From contig MWJO01000043.1 of the NCBI GenBank assembly GCA_002027195.1, positions 1-58,779 of the forward strand: a stretch of DNA of 58,779 bases, in the 5' to 3' direction. The DNA comes from Streptomyces sp. GKU 895. Its GTDB lineage: Bacteria; Actinomycetota; Actinomycetes; Streptomycetales; Streptomycetaceae. A program made the translations under genes and the position numbers. Below the pieces are notes generated by a model, which was not told the DNA's origin, did not search any database, and saw only the letters and a list, made by a program, of their open reading frames with translations. Positions 16,503 to 26,711 of the stretch are shown piece by piece; the first letter of the stretch is position 1; each line of letters starts with the position of its first letter.

Positions 16503-17942
16503 ATGACCATTGAGGTCACGCATGAGCACCTGGATGCGGAACTTAGACGTCCGGTAGCTCGACGAAGACCCTGGGACCGTAAGTACCGGACCGTTCTGCT
16601 GGTCGCGGACGGCCTCGCGGCCGTGGCCGCGGCGTTGGTGATCCACGGAGCCTACGGTCGCTGGGCGGTGGCTCTTGTGCTGCCGCCGACGTGGATCCTG
16701 GCGATGCTCGCGCATCGCACGTACGACCGCAGTGCGCTGGGACAGGGCACCGAGGAATACCGCAGGGTGCTGCGCGGCGCCGTCGCACTGCCGGCGCTGG
16801 CCGCGGCCGCGTACGGGCTGTTCGCGCACGATTCGGCCCTTCTCCATGACATGACCATGGCCGCGATACCCGCTGTCGTCATCGCCCTGCCGGTCCGGCA
16901 CCTGCTGCGCCGCGGACTGCTCCGGCGCTGGGCCCGCGGCCGGGACCGCAGCTCGACCCTTCTGGTCGGGCCCTCGCGCGGCATCCTGGAGCTGGTCGGC
17001 GTGCTGCGTCGCGGCGGCGCACAGGAGCTGCAACTGACCGGAGTGTGCCTGACCGATCCCGCGAACGCCACGGACATCCGCAAGCTGGGCATTCCCGTCC
17101 TCGGCGGCGTCGACGACATGAACGACGTCGTACGCGCCATGGGCGTCAACGCCATGGTGGTGCTCCCGGCGCCCGAGCTCGACGCGTTCGTCCTGCGCCG
17201 GATGTCCTGGACGGCGGCAGCCCAGGGCGTCGACTTCCTGCTGGCCCCGACGCTGGCCGACGTGTCCGCCGCCCGGCTCGCGGTCCGGCCCACCAACGGC
17301 GTGCCGCTGGTGCGGATCCAGCCGCCGAACCTCTCCCGGTTCGCCCGGCTGCCCAAGGAACTGCTGGATCGTTCCCTCGCCGCTGTACTGCTGCTTCTCC
17401 TGGCGTTGCCCCTGCTGGTCATCGCGCTCGTCGTACGGCTGGACAGCTCCGGCCCCGCACTCTTCCGTCAGCAGCGGGTGGGCCGGTACGGCGACCACTT
17501 CACCATGCTCAAGTTCCGGACGATGCGGCCCGATTCGGAGGCTCTCAAGGCGGAGCTGGAGCACCTCAACGAGAACAGCGACGGCCTGCTGTTCAAGGTG
17601 AAGGAGGACCCGCGCATCACCCGCGTCGGCGCGTTCCTGCGCCGCAGCTCGCTCGACGAACTGCCCCAGCTCCTCAACGTGGTGCGGGGCCACATGTCGC
17701 TCGTCGGCCCCCGGCCCCCGCTGCCGGCGGAGGTCGAGGAGTACACCGCGGACATCAAACGGCGCCTGCTCGTCAAGCCCGGCCTCACCGGGCTGTGGCA
17801 GGTCAGCGGCCGCTCCGACCTGCCCTGGGACGAGGCCGTACGGCTCGATCTCGGATACGTGGACAACTGGTCGATGGGCCTCGACCTGACCATCCTGCTG
17901 CGCACCGGGTCCGCGGTGGTGCGCGGAACGGGGGCCTACTGA
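16503..17942 (+). CDS. Polyprenyl-phosphate sugar-1-phosphate transferase (initiating enzyme)
   Basis: A 479-residue protein of the exopolysaccharide polyprenyl glycosylphosphotransferase (WbaP/CpsE-like) type. The N-terminal half has about four membrane helices and a CoA-binding-like region (DRSSTLLVGPSRGILELVGV). A fifth helix (LAAVLLLLLALPLLVIALVV) precedes the catalytic bacterial sugar transferase domain (about 290-479) with FRQQRVGRYGDHFTMLKFRT, RRSSLDELPQLLNVVRG, HMSLVGPRPPLPAEVEEY and KPGLTGLWQVSGRSDLPW. It should load the first sugar phosphate onto undecaprenyl phosphate at the inner membrane face. It is the first gene of the left operon and overlaps the next possible start (TGATG). 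Confidence 0.93.
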   Translation: MTIEVTHEHLDAELRRPVARRRPWDRKYRTVLLVADGLAAVAAALVIHGAYGRWAVALVLPPTWILAMLAHRTYDRSALGQGTEEYRRVLRGAVALPALAAAAYGLFAHDSALLHDMTMAAIPAVVIALPVRHLLRRGLLRRWARGRDRSSTLLVGPSRGILELVGVLRRGGAQELQLTGVCLTDPANATDIRKLGIPVLGGVDDMNDVVRAMGVNAMVVLPAPELDAFVLRRMSWTAAAQGVDFLLAPTLADVSAARLAVRPTNGVPLVRIQPPNLSRFARLPKELLDRSLAAVLLLLLALPLLVIALVVRLDSSGPALFRQQRVGRYGDHFTMLKFRTMRPDSEALKAELEHLNENSDGLLFKVKEDPRITRVGAFLRRSSLDELPQLLNVVRGHMSLVGPRPPLPAEVEEYTADIKRRLLVKPGLTGLWQVSGRSDLPWDEAVRLDLGYVDNWSMGLDLTILLRTGSAVVRGTGAY

Positions 17943-17983
17943 TGAGCCGGGACCTGTCGAAGAACCGAGGAAAGAGGAGCGCA

Positions 17984-19033
17984 GTGACGCAGGAGCCGAT
18001 GGGGGTCGCGGTCGTCGGGGCCGGTTACTGGGGCCCCAACCTCGTACGCAACTTCCAGGCCAGCGACCGGTTCCGGCTGCGCTGGCTGTGCGACCTCGAC
18101 GTCGACCGGGCCCAGCGGGTCCTCGGCGGCTACTCCACGGTCCAGGCCACCGCCGACTACGCGGCCGTCCTCGCCGACCCCGAGGTGGCCGCCGTCGCCG
18201 TGGCCACCCCCGCCGGCACCCACCTCGACATCGCCCTGGCCGCCCTGCGCGCCGGCAAGCACGTCCTGGTCGAGAAGCCGCTCGCGGCGACCTACGCCGA
18301 CGGGATGCGCCTGGTCGAGGAGGCGGAGGAGCGCGGCCTCACCCTGATGTGCGACCACACCTACTGCTACACGCCCGCCGTGGGCCGCATCCGGGACATG
18401 GTCCACTCCGGGGAACTCGGCGAGATCCACTTCGTCGACTCCGTGCGCATCAACCTCGGGCTGGTCCAGAAGGACATCGACGTCATGTGGGACCTGGCCC
18501 CGCACGACCTGTCGATCCTGGACTTCATCCTCCCCTCGGGAGTCGAACCGGTCGCCGTCGCCGCCCACGGGGCCGACCCGATCGGCGCCGGACAGGCCTG
18601 CGTCGCCTATCTGACGCTCACCCTCAACACCGGCGCCATCGCCCACGTGCACGTCAACTGGCTCTCCCCGACCAAGGTCCGCACCACCATGGTCGGCGGC
18701 GCCAAGCGCACCCTCGTCTGGGACGACCTCAACCCCCTTCAGCGGGTGGCCGTCTACGACCGGGGCGTCGACCTGGCCTCGCCGCAGGAGATCGGCGCGG
18801 ACGAACGCCGGGACATGCTCGTCTCGTACCGCTCCGGCGACATGGTCGCGCCCGCCCTCGGCGAGAAGGAGGCGCTGCGCAGCATGGTCGACGAGTTCGG
18901 CGACGCCATCAGGGAGCAGCGGGCGCCGCTGACCGACGGCAGGGCGGGCCTGCGGGTGCTGGACATCCTCGAAGCCGCCTCCCGGAGCCTCGAGTTCAAG
19001 GGCGCGGTCGTCGGCCTGCGCGCCGGGCGTTGA
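17984..19033 (+). CDS. Gfo/Idh/MocA-family sugar oxidoreductase
   Basis: Rossmann motif GVAVVGAGYWGPNLVRNF at the start, then the family motif GKHVLVEKPLA and the C-terminal alpha/beta domain (DHTYCYTPAVGRIRDMVHSG, IDVMWDLAPHDLSILDF). These enzymes oxidise or reduce a sugar ring carbon with NAD(P). Combined with a DegT aminotransferase this is the usual way to put an amino group on a nucleotide sugar (WlbA/WbpB role). GTG 17984 is preferred because AAAGAGGAG precedes it; an ATG at 17942 overlapping the previous stop would add 14 residues. It is 32 bp before the epimerase gene. The exact position on the sugar is not proven. Confidence 0.88.
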   Translation: MTQEPMGVAVVGAGYWGPNLVRNFQASDRFRLRWLCDLDVDRAQRVLGGYSTVQATADYAAVLADPEVAAVAVATPAGTHLDIALAALRAGKHVLVEKPLAATYADGMRLVEEAEERGLTLMCDHTYCYTPAVGRIRDMVHSGELGEIHFVDSVRINLGLVQKDIDVMWDLAPHDLSILDFILPSGVEPVAVAAHGADPIGAGQACVAYLTLTLNTGAIAHVHVNWLSPTKVRTTMVGGAKRTLVWDDLNPLQRVAVYDRGVDLASPQEIGADERRDMLVSYRSGDMVAPALGEKEALRSMVDEFGDAIREQRAPLTDGRAGLRVLDILEAASRSLEFKGAVVGLRAGR

Positions 19034-19065
19034 AGCAAGTCACCACACGTGAGAGGGCACAGCAG

Positions 19066-20040
19066 TTGAGCAGTGTTCGTGGCAAGAAGATCCTGGTCAC
19101 CGGGGGAGCCGGCACCATCGGCTCCAACCTCGTCGACCTCCTCGCCGAAGGCGGCGCCCGCGAGATCGTCGTACTCGACAACTTCGTGCGCGGGCGGCGC
19201 GCCAACCTCGCGCAGGCCCTGCCGAGCGGGGTGGTGGAGGTCGTCGAGGGCGACGTCCGCGACATCGACACCGTGAAGAAGGTGACCGAGGGCGCCGACC
19301 TGGTGTTCCACCTCGCCGCGATCCGTATCACCCAGTGCGCGGAGGAGCCGCGGCTCGCCAACGAGGTACTGGTCGACGGCACGTTCAACGTCCTGGAGGC
19401 GGCGGCCGCGGCGGGCGTGTCCAAGGTGATCGCCTCGTCCTCGGCGTCCGTCTACGGCATGGCCGAGGACTTCCCGACGACCGAGCGGCACCACCCGTAC
19501 AACAACGACACCTTCTACGGCGCCGCGAAGGCCTTCAACGAGGGCATGCTGCGCAGTTTTCACGCCATGTACGACCTGGACTACGTGGCGCTGCGCTACT
19601 TCAACGTCTACGGCCCCCGCATGGACATCCACGGCCTGTACACCGAGGTGCTCATCCGCTGGATGGAACGCATCGAGGCGGGCGAGCCGCCGCTGATCCT
19701 CGGCGACGGCACGCAGACCATGGACTTCGTCGACGTCCGTGACATCGCCAGGGCCAACGTGCTGGCCGCCGAGTCGGACCTCACCGACGAGGTGTTCAAC
19801 GTGGCCAGCGGCACGGAGACCTCGCTGAAGGAGCTCGCCGAGGGCCTGCTGGAGGCCATGGGCGCCACGGGACTTGAGCCGGTGCACGGCCCCGCACGCG
19901 CCGTGAACGGCGTGAGCCGCCGCCTCGCCGACACCTCCCGGGCCGCCGAACGGCTCGGGTTCACGGCACAGATCGATCTGCGTACGGGCCTGAAGGACCT
20001 GGTCGAGTGGTGGCGCGCGGAGCGGGAGGCCGCCAAGTGA
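19066..20040 (+). CDS. NAD-dependent epimerase/dehydratase (extended SDR)
   Basis: A 324-residue extended SDR: TGGAGTIGSNLVDLL glycine motif, VVEGDVRDID, VFHLAAIRI, catalytic SSSASVYG with YGAAK (Y-x3-K), and the substrate loop LRYFNVYGPRMDIHG. These act on nucleotide-activated sugars as 4-epimerases or 4,6-dehydratases; the sequence does not settle which. The likely start is TTG 19066, preceded by GAGAGGG at correct spacing; TTG 19030, overlapping the previous stop, is an alternative. It overlaps the next gene by GTGA, so it is part of the same coupled operon. Confidence 0.88.
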   Translation: MSSVRGKKILVTGGAGTIGSNLVDLLAEGGAREIVVLDNFVRGRRANLAQALPSGVVEVVEGDVRDIDTVKKVTEGADLVFHLAAIRITQCAEEPRLANEVLVDGTFNVLEAAAAAGVSKVIASSSASVYGMAEDFPTTERHHPYNNDTFYGAAKAFNEGMLRSFHAMYDLDYVALRYFNVYGPRMDIHGLYTEVLIRWMERIEAGEPPLILGDGTQTMDFVDVRDIARANVLAAESDLTDEVFNVASGTETSLKELAEGLLEAMGATGLEPVHGPARAVNGVSRRLADTSRAAERLGFTAQIDLRTGLKDLVEWWRAEREAAK

Positions 20041-21176
20041 GCACCGACCGCATCCCGGTGATGATCCCGTGGCTCGGCGAGGAGGAGGCCCAGGCCGCCT
20101 CCGACGCCGTGCTGTCGGGATGGGTCGCCCAGGGCCCGCGCGTCGCCGCCTTCGAGAAGGCCTTCGCCGAACGGGTCGGCGCCGAGCACGGCATCGCCGT
20201 CAGCTCCTGCACGACCGCCCTGCACCTGTCCCTCGTCGCCCTCGGCCTCGGGCCCGGTGACGAGGTCGTGGTGCCCTCGCTGTCGTTCATCGCCACCGCG
20301 AACGCCGTACGGTACGTCGGTGCCGAGCCGGTGTTCGCCGACGTCGACCTCGCCACCGGCAACCTGACCCCGGCCACCGTGGACGCGGTCCGGACGCCGA
20401 GGACCAAGGCGGTGCTGGCCGTTCACCAGGGCGGCGTCCCCGCCGACGTGACCGCCCTGCGGGCCGCCTGCGCCGACTGGGACCTGCCCCTGGTCGAGGA
20501 CGCGGCCTGCGCGATCGGTTCCACGGTCGGCGGCAAGCCGGTCGGGCACGGGGCGCTGCTCGCCGCCTGGTCCTTCCACCCGCGCAAGCTCGTCACCACC
20601 GGTGAGGGCGGCATGCTCACCACCGACGACGCCGAGTGGGCGGCCCGGCTGCGCCGGCTGCGCGAGCACGGCATGAACGCCTCGGCGGCCGAGCGCCACG
20701 CCAGCAACAAGCCGGTGCTGGAGAGCTACCTGGAGGTCGGCTTCAACTACCGGATGACCGACGTCCAGGCCGCGATCGGCCTGGTCCAGCTCGGCAAGCT
20801 CGACGCGATGATCGCCCGCCGCCGTGAACTGGCGGCCCGCTACGACGCGTTGCTGCGCGATGTCCCCGGCCTCACCCTCGTACGCGATCCCGAGCACGGG
20901 CAGTCCAACTTCCAGTCCTGCTGGGTGCTCCTGGACGAGGACTTCCCCGTCGGCCGCGACGAGCTGCTCGGCGCGCTCGCCGACGCCGGGGTCTCCGCCC
21001 GGCGCGGGATCATGGCCGCCCACCTCGAACCCGCCTACGCCGACCACCCGCACGCCCCGCTGCCCGTCACCGAGCGCATCACCCGCGACTCGCTGATCCT
21101 GCCGCTGTTCCACACGATGACCGAGGCCCAGCAGGACCGCGTGGTGGCCGCCCTGCGCGAACAGGCCCGGAGATGA
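20037..21176 (+). CDS. DegT/DnrJ/EryC1/StrS sugar aminotransferase (PglE/LegC-like)
   Basis: A 379-residue PLP enzyme with GTG start overlapping the previous stop (GTGA). Fold motifs: VAQGPRVAAFEKAFAERVG, SSCTTALHLSLVALGLGPGD, VPSLSFIATANAVRY, LVEDAACAIGS (PLP-binding Asp) and SFHPRKLVTTGEGGM with the Schiff-base lysine. It transfers an amino group to a keto nucleotide sugar. Its direct coupling to a NeuD/PglD-type acetyltransferase gene suggests the product amine is N-acetylated next, as in UDP-bacillosamine-type sugars. Confidence 0.92.
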   Translation: MSTDRIPVMIPWLGEEEAQAASDAVLSGWVAQGPRVAAFEKAFAERVGAEHGIAVSSCTTALHLSLVALGLGPGDEVVVPSLSFIATANAVRYVGAEPVFADVDLATGNLTPATVDAVRTPRTKAVLAVHQGGVPADVTALRAACADWDLPLVEDAACAIGSTVGGKPVGHGALLAAWSFHPRKLVTTGEGGMLTTDDAEWAARLRRLREHGMNASAAERHASNKPVLESYLEVGFNYRMTDVQAAIGLVQLGKLDAMIARRRELAARYDALLRDVPGLTLVRDPEHGQSNFQSCWVLLDEDFPVGRDELLGALADAGVSARRGIMAAHLEPAYADHPHAPLPVTERITRDSLILPLFHTMTEAQQDRVVAALREQARR

Positions 21177-21861
21177 CCGGACTCGTGATCGTCGGCGCCG
21201 GTGGCTTCGCCCGGGAGACCGCACAGGCCGTGCGGGACGCGGGCGAGTTCGAGCTGCTCGGACACCTCGACGACAACCCCGCGCTGCACGGCACCGAGGT
21301 GGACGGCGTGCCCGTGCTGGGCGGCGGCGACCTGGTGCACGACCTGTCCGAGGCCCGGGTCGTGGTGTGCGTCGGCAACCCGCGGGACTACGCGGCCCGC
21401 GCCCGGCTGGTCCGCCGGTTCGGTCTGCCCGAGGAGCGGTACGCCACCGTCGTCCACCCGACGGCCGCGGTCTCCGGCACCTCGGTGATCGGCCCCGGCT
21501 CGGTGCTGCTCGCGCACTGCGTGCTGACCGCCGCCGTGCGCGTCGGCGCGCATGTCTCGGTGATGCCGCACGTCGTCCTCACCCACGACGACGTGATCGA
21601 GGACTTCGCGACGCTCACCGCGGGCGTCCGGCTGGGCGGGGGAGTACGGCTGGAGCGGGGGGCCTACGTCGGCTCCGGCGCCCTGGTCAGGGAAGACACC
21701 ACGATCGGCGCCTGGTCGCAGATCGGCATGGGCAGCAGCGTGCTCGGCGACGTACGCCGGGCGAGGTCTGGGTGGGGAGCCCGGCCCGGCGGCTGCGCGA
21801 GGCGGGCGCTGTGGCGCTGGCAGAACTTGTGACGCGAACTATGGGGGGACCGGCCACGTGA
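21173..21861 (+). CDS. NeuD/PglD-type sugar O/N-acetyltransferase (frameshift near 21755)
   Basis: About 229 residues if restored. The N-terminal Rossmann-like part LVIVGAGGFARETAQAVRDA and LLGHLDDNPALHGTEVDGVP, followed by left-handed beta-helix hexapeptides (HPTAAVSGTSVIGPGSVLLA, VSVMPHVVLTHDDVIEDFA), are typical of NeuD/PglD. At about 21754-21756 one base seems missing: the original frame ends in RRARSGWGARPGG and stops at 21832, while the shifted frame reads PGEVWVGSPARRLREAGA to 21861, the normal family C-terminus. It overlaps the flanking genes at both ends (ATGA, GTGA), which also argues the gene really ends at 21861. Confidence 0.85.
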
Positions 21862-22979
21862 ACAACCAGATTCCGCTCGTGGACCTGAAGGCGGCCCACG
21901 AAGAGGTCGCCGAGGAGGTGCGGGCCGGCTTCGAACGGATCCTCGCCCGCACCGCGTTCATCGGCGGCGACGAAGTACGCCAGTTCGAGCGGGAGTACGC
22001 CGACTTCGGCGGGGTCGGACACGTCGTGGGCGTCGCCAACGGCACCGACGCCGTCGAACTCGCCCTGCGCGCAAGCGGAGTAGGGCCCGGCGACGAGGTC
22101 GTCGTGCCCGCCAACACCTTCATCGCCACCGTCGGTGCGGTCGCCAGGATCGGCGCCCGTCCCGTCCTCGCGGACTGCCTGCCCGACACCCATCTCCTCG
22201 ATCCCCAGGCCGCGTTGGCCGCGGTCGGCCCGGCGACCCGGGCGGTCGTGCCGGTGCACCTGTACGGCCAGATGGCCGAGGTGGACGTGCTCCGGAGCCA
22301 GGTGCCCGACCATGTGACGGTCATGGAGGACGCCGCCCAGTGCCAGGGCGCCACCCACGACGGCCGCACACCCGGCAGCGGCGGCATCGCGGCCACCAGC
22401 TTCTACCCCGGCAAGAACCTGGGCGCCTACGGCGACGCCGGGGCCGTCCTCACCGACGACGACTCGGCGGCCGACTTCGTCCGCGCGATCGCCAACCACG
22501 GCGGCGTCGCCAAGTACCGCCACGACGTGCCCGGGTTCAACAGCCGCCTCGACGGACTCCAGGCCGTCGTCCTGCGGGCCAAGCTCAAGCGGCTCGCGGA
22601 CGGCAACGCGGCCCGGCGGGCGGCGGCGGCCCGCTACGACGAGCTGCTCGCCGGGCTCGCCGAGGCCGGCCGGATCCTGCGGCCGGTGACGGCACCCGGC
22701 AACGTCCACGTCTGGCACCTGTACGTCGTCCAGGTCACCGACGCCGACCGCGACGCCCTCGTCGGCAAACTCAACGCCGAGGGCATCGGCGCCGGGGTGC
22801 ACTATCCCGCCCCCGTCCACCTCACCCCGGCGTACGCCCACCTCGGCCACGAGCGCGGCGACTTCCCCCACGCCGAGAAGGCGACGGACCGCATCCTGTC
22901 GCTGCCGCTCTATCCGCAGATCACCCCCGACCAGCAGCAGCGCGTCGTCGAGACGCTCACCGACGCGCTCGCCGGCTGA
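21858..22979 (+). CDS. DegT/DnrJ/EryC1/StrS sugar aminotransferase (WbpE/WlbC-like)
   Basis: A second, only distantly similar PLP aminotransferase of 373 residues. It starts NNQIPLVDLKAAHEEVAEEV, with ILARTAFIGGDEVRQFEREY, GVANGTDAVELALRASGVGP, VMEDAAQCQGATHDG (PLP-binding Asp) and SFYPGKNLGAYGDAGAV with the catalytic Lys. The PLVDL opening and FYPGKNLGA.GDAGA active-site wording match the WbpE/FdtB/QdtB branch, which aminates position 3 of the sugar. The GTG start overlaps the previous stop. With the Gfo/Idh enzyme upstream and the WbpA-, WbpD- and epimerase-type genes further right it completes a diacetamido-uronic acid route. Confidence 0.9.
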   Translation: MNNQIPLVDLKAAHEEVAEEVRAGFERILARTAFIGGDEVRQFEREYADFGGVGHVVGVANGTDAVELALRASGVGPGDEVVVPANTFIATVGAVARIGARPVLADCLPDTHLLDPQAALAAVGPATRAVVPVHLYGQMAEVDVLRSQVPDHVTVMEDAAQCQGATHDGRTPGSGGIAATSFYPGKNLGAYGDAGAVLTDDDSAADFVRAIANHGGVAKYRHDVPGFNSRLDGLQAVVLRAKLKRLADGNAARRAAAARYDELLAGLAEAGRILRPVTAPGNVHVWHLYVVQVTDADRDALVGKLNAEGIGAGVHYPAPVHLTPAYAHLGHERGDFPHAEKATDRILSLPLYPQITPDQQQRVVETLTDALAG

Positions 22980-23041
22980 CTGGTCCCCGTTCCACCCCGA
23001 CCGCACGGGTCGGTCCTGCACAGCACCGCTGAGAGGTACAC

Positions 23042-26000
23042 ATGAACAGATGGAGCAGACGGTTCCGGGGCGTGCGCCTGGCCGTCGCAGCAGCATTGAT
23101 ATGGGCGGTGCTCCCACAGGCCGGAACCGCCCAGGCGGCCGCCGATCCGTGCGGATCGGGCTCGAACCCGATCGTCTGCGAGAACTCCAAGGCGGGCAGC
23201 CCGTCGACGGACTGGTACTCGCCCAACTCCTACGGTGACATCAAGGGGTTCACCACCAAGGAGAGCGTCCAGGCGGGGGACACCGTCCAGTTCAAGGTCC
23301 AGTCGAAGACCTCGTACCGCATCGAGATCTACCGGCTCGGCTGGTACGGCGGTGACGGCGCCCGCCTGATGTCCACGGCGGCGCAGGCGGCGACGACCTA
23401 TCCCGCCAACTACACATCCAACCCGGCGAGTTGCACCAAGAAGACCAGCACCGGCCTGGTCGACTGCGGCAACTGGCCCGTGACGGCGAGCTGGACCGTG
23501 CCCAGCGACGCCGTGTCCGGCCTGTACATCGCGAACCTGACGCAGACCGACGGCGACGGTCTGATGCCCTACCCGTTCGTGGTCCGCAAGGACTCCAGCA
23601 CCTCCGACATCGTCGTCCAGACCAGCGACCAGACCTGGCAGGCCTACAACGACTACGGCGGCCAGGACCTGTACGGCGGCGCCGGGCCCGCGCCCGACGG
23701 CCGTGCCTACGAGGTCAGTTACAACCGGCCGCTGGACATCGGCGGCGACAACGGCATCTACGGCTCCGAGTACATGATGCTGGCCTGGCTGGAGCGCAAC
23801 GGCTACGACGTCAGCTACCTGTCCGGCGTGGACGTGTCGACCCGCGGCGAGACCCTGCTGAAGAACCACAAGGTGTACCTGTCCTCGGGGCATGACGAGT
23901 ACTGGACGCAGGACCAGTACTCCAAGGTCCTCGCCGCCCGGAAGGCCGGAGTGCAGGAGGCCTTCTTCAGCGGCAACGAGGTCTTCTGGAAGACCCGCCT
24001 GACGCCGAGCATCGACGGGGCGAACACCGCCAACCGCACCCTGGTCTGCTACAAGATGACCAAGATGGCGCAGAACAACGGCGTCGCCGACCCCAGCGGC
24101 CAGTGGACCGGCACCTGGATGGACCCGACCAGCACCCAGTACGGGCAGTCCTACCAGCCGCCGAACATCCTCACCGGCTCCATGTTCACGGTGAACGGCT
24201 ACCGCGCCGACGCGATCACCGTCCCCGGCTCGTACGGCAAGAACCGGCTGTGGCGCAACACCTCCATCGCCAACCTGACCTCCAGCCAGACGGCGACCTT
24301 CCCGGAGGGCACCCTCGGCTACGAGTGGGACAGCGACATCGACAACGCCACCCGACCGGCCGGCGCCATCGACCTGTCGTCCACCACCGTGGACATCAAC
24401 GACGGCAAACTGCGCATGGACTGGGGCAACACCTACGGCAACGGCACCGCCAAGCACAGCCTCGTCGCCTTCCGCGACCAGGACTCCGGCGCCCTGGTCT
24501 TCGGGGCGGGGACCGTCCAGTGGTCGTGGGGCCTGACCAATCTGCCGACGTACGACCCGGCGGACCAGGTCGTCACCGAGGACGCCCGCATGCAACAGGC
24601 GACGGTGAACCTCCTCGCCGACATGGGCGTCCAGCCGCTGACCCGGCAGAGCAACCTCGTCGCCGCAAGCAAGTCCACCGACACCACCGGCCCGACGATC
24701 ACCGTGTCCAGCCCCGCCTCCGGGGTCACCGTGCCCGCACTGAAGCCGGTCACCGTCAAGGGCACCGCCACCGACTCCGGCGGTGTGGTCGCCCGCGTCG
24801 AGGTGTCCACGGACGGCGGCACGACCTGGCAGGCCGCGACCGGGCTCGGTTCCTGGACCTACAGCTGGACCCCGTCGACGCCGGGCTCGGCGTCCATCAA
24901 GGTCCGCGCGGTCGACGACAGCGTCAACATCGGTGCCGTCACCACGATCCCGATCACGGTCGGCCCGCAGGCCTGCCCGTGCACCATCTGGCCGGCCACG
25001 GCCGTGCCCGGCACCGTCAACGCGGGCGACGGCGGCTCGGTCGAGCTCGGCGTCAAGTTCCGTACCACGGTGGCCGGTTCGGTCACCGCCGTCCGCTTCT
25101 ACAAGTCGCCCTACAACACCGGAACCCACAAGGGCAACCTGTGGACCAAGGACGGCAAGCTGCTCGCCACGGGCACCTTCACCGGCGAGTCGGCCTCCGG
25201 CTGGCAGCAGCTCAACTTCGCCACCCCGGTCACCGTGAAGGCCAACACCACCTATGTCGCCTCGTACTTCGCGCCCAACGGCGGCTACTCCTTCGACACG
25301 ACCTTCGCCGGCAGCGACGCCGGCCTCGCGCCGCTGACGGCCCTGAAGTCCGGCACCGACGGCGGCAACGGCCTCTACCGCTACACCTCGACGAGCGCCT
25401 TCCCGACCTCGGCCGCCTCCGGCAGCAACTACTGGGTCGACGTGGTCCTGGACACCTCCACGGCCAGCACCACCCCGCCCACCGTCACCTCCACCTCCCC
25501 GACCTCGGGGGCGACCGACGCCGCGATCACCGCGTCGGTGTCGGCCGTGTTCAGCGCGTCCGTCGACCCCGACAACCTGACGTTCACGCTGAAGGACCCG
25601 GACGGCAACACCGTGCCGGGATCGGTGACGCTGCCCGCGGCCAACAAGGCGACGTTCACCCCGTCGACCGAGCTGTCGCTGCACACCAAGTACACGGCGA
25701 CCGTCCAGGCCTCCGACGTGTGGGGCAACGCCATGACGGACCCGGTGACCTGGTCGTTCACCACCAGCGCCACCCCCGCCCGCGGTCACCTGCCCCTGCA
25801 CCCTGTGGAGTTCCTCCGCGGTGCCGTCCACGACCGACATGACCTCCGACCCCAACTCCCTGGAGCTGGGCACCCGGTTCACGTCCTCGGCGGCCGGCTG
25901 GATCACCGGCGTCACCTTCTACAAGGGCGCCGGCAACACGGGCACCCACACCGGCAGCCTGTGGACCGACTCCGGGACCCTGCTGGCCAGCGGCACCTTC

Positions 26001-26636
26001 ACCAACGAATCGGCGACCGGCTGGCAGACGCTGACCTTCGCCACCCCGGTGGTGGTCACCGCTGACACGGCGTACGTCGTCTCCTACCACGCGCCCAACG
26101 GCCACTACGCGGTCGACGGCGGCTACTTCGCCTCGGCCCACCAGTCCTATCCGCTGACCGGCACCGCCGACACCACGGCCCACCACAACGGGCTCTACCG
26201 GTACGGCGCCGACTCCGCCTTCCCGACCGGCTCCTACGGCTCGGCGAACTACTGGGTCGGCCCGGTCTTCACCGCCACCAACCCCAGCGGGTCGCTGGCG
26301 GCGGAGACGGCCTCCGAGGAGGGCGCGTCCACGGTCACCTACACCGCCGACGCGAGGCATCCCCTCGTCATGGCCGTCTCCGACCAGCTCAAGGTGGCGG
26401 ACGTCGACGCGCGGCTGACCATCCTGAAGGGCACCAAGGCCGCCAAGAAGCTGCATGTCACGGCGGTCGTCTCCTACAACCGCGCCACCCACAAGGTGTC
26501 CGTCCATCTGACCGGTCCGCTGCCGGACGGCACGAAGTTCAAGGTCACGGTCACGGCCGAGGACAAGCACCACGCGAAGGTGAAGTCCCACAGCTGGACC
26601 CTGACCAGCAAGACCGTCCGCACCAAGAAGAACTGA
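23042..26636 (+). CDS. Large secreted protein: DMFase-beta-like domain, Ig-like domains, two DUF4082 (frameshift near 25778)
   Basis: About 1,197 residues if restored. A Sec signal peptide (basic start, VRLAVAAALIWAVLPQAGTA QAA) leads to a domain resembling the C-terminal domain of the N,N-dimethylformamidase beta subunit (about 30-530; IEIYRLGWYGGDGARLM, VSSG-like HDEYWT). Then come an Ig-like domain (TDTTGPTITVSSPASG), DUF4082 copy 1 (CPCTIWPATAVPG, about 640-800), a Big_5/SbsA Ig-like domain (TSTSPTSGATDAAITA) and DUF4082 copy 2 (CPCTLWSSSAVPS). One extra C around 25773-25782 breaks the frame before copy 2. It is an extracellular protein of unknown enzymatic role, inside the polysaccharide locus. 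A short CCGACC/GGTCGG hairpin lies in the gap before it. Confidence 0.85.
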
Positions 26637-26650
26637 CCGACGAGAACCCA

Positions 26651-26692
26651 CCGGTGGTGGTCTCCCGCGCCCGACGGGGAGACCACCACCGG
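26651..26692 (+). terminator. 16-bp perfect hairpin after the secreted DUF4082 gene
   Basis: CCGGTGGTGGTCTCCC (26651-26666) pairs perfectly with GGGAGACCACCACCGG (26677-26692) across a 10-nt loop. It follows the stop at 26636 and precedes the next start at 26712. It has no T-run, as usual for Streptomyces terminators, and should end or attenuate the left polysaccharide operon. Confidence 0.8.
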
Positions 26693-26711
26693 GGATTGGC
26701 TACCCCCACCG

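Noticed and set aside
22910..25915. A 1001-codon open frame antisense to the secreted DUF4082 gene
   Set aside because: It is Gly/Val/Arg/Asp-rich with no domain, lies fully antisense to a well-supported gene, and is a usual by-product of high-GC codon bias.
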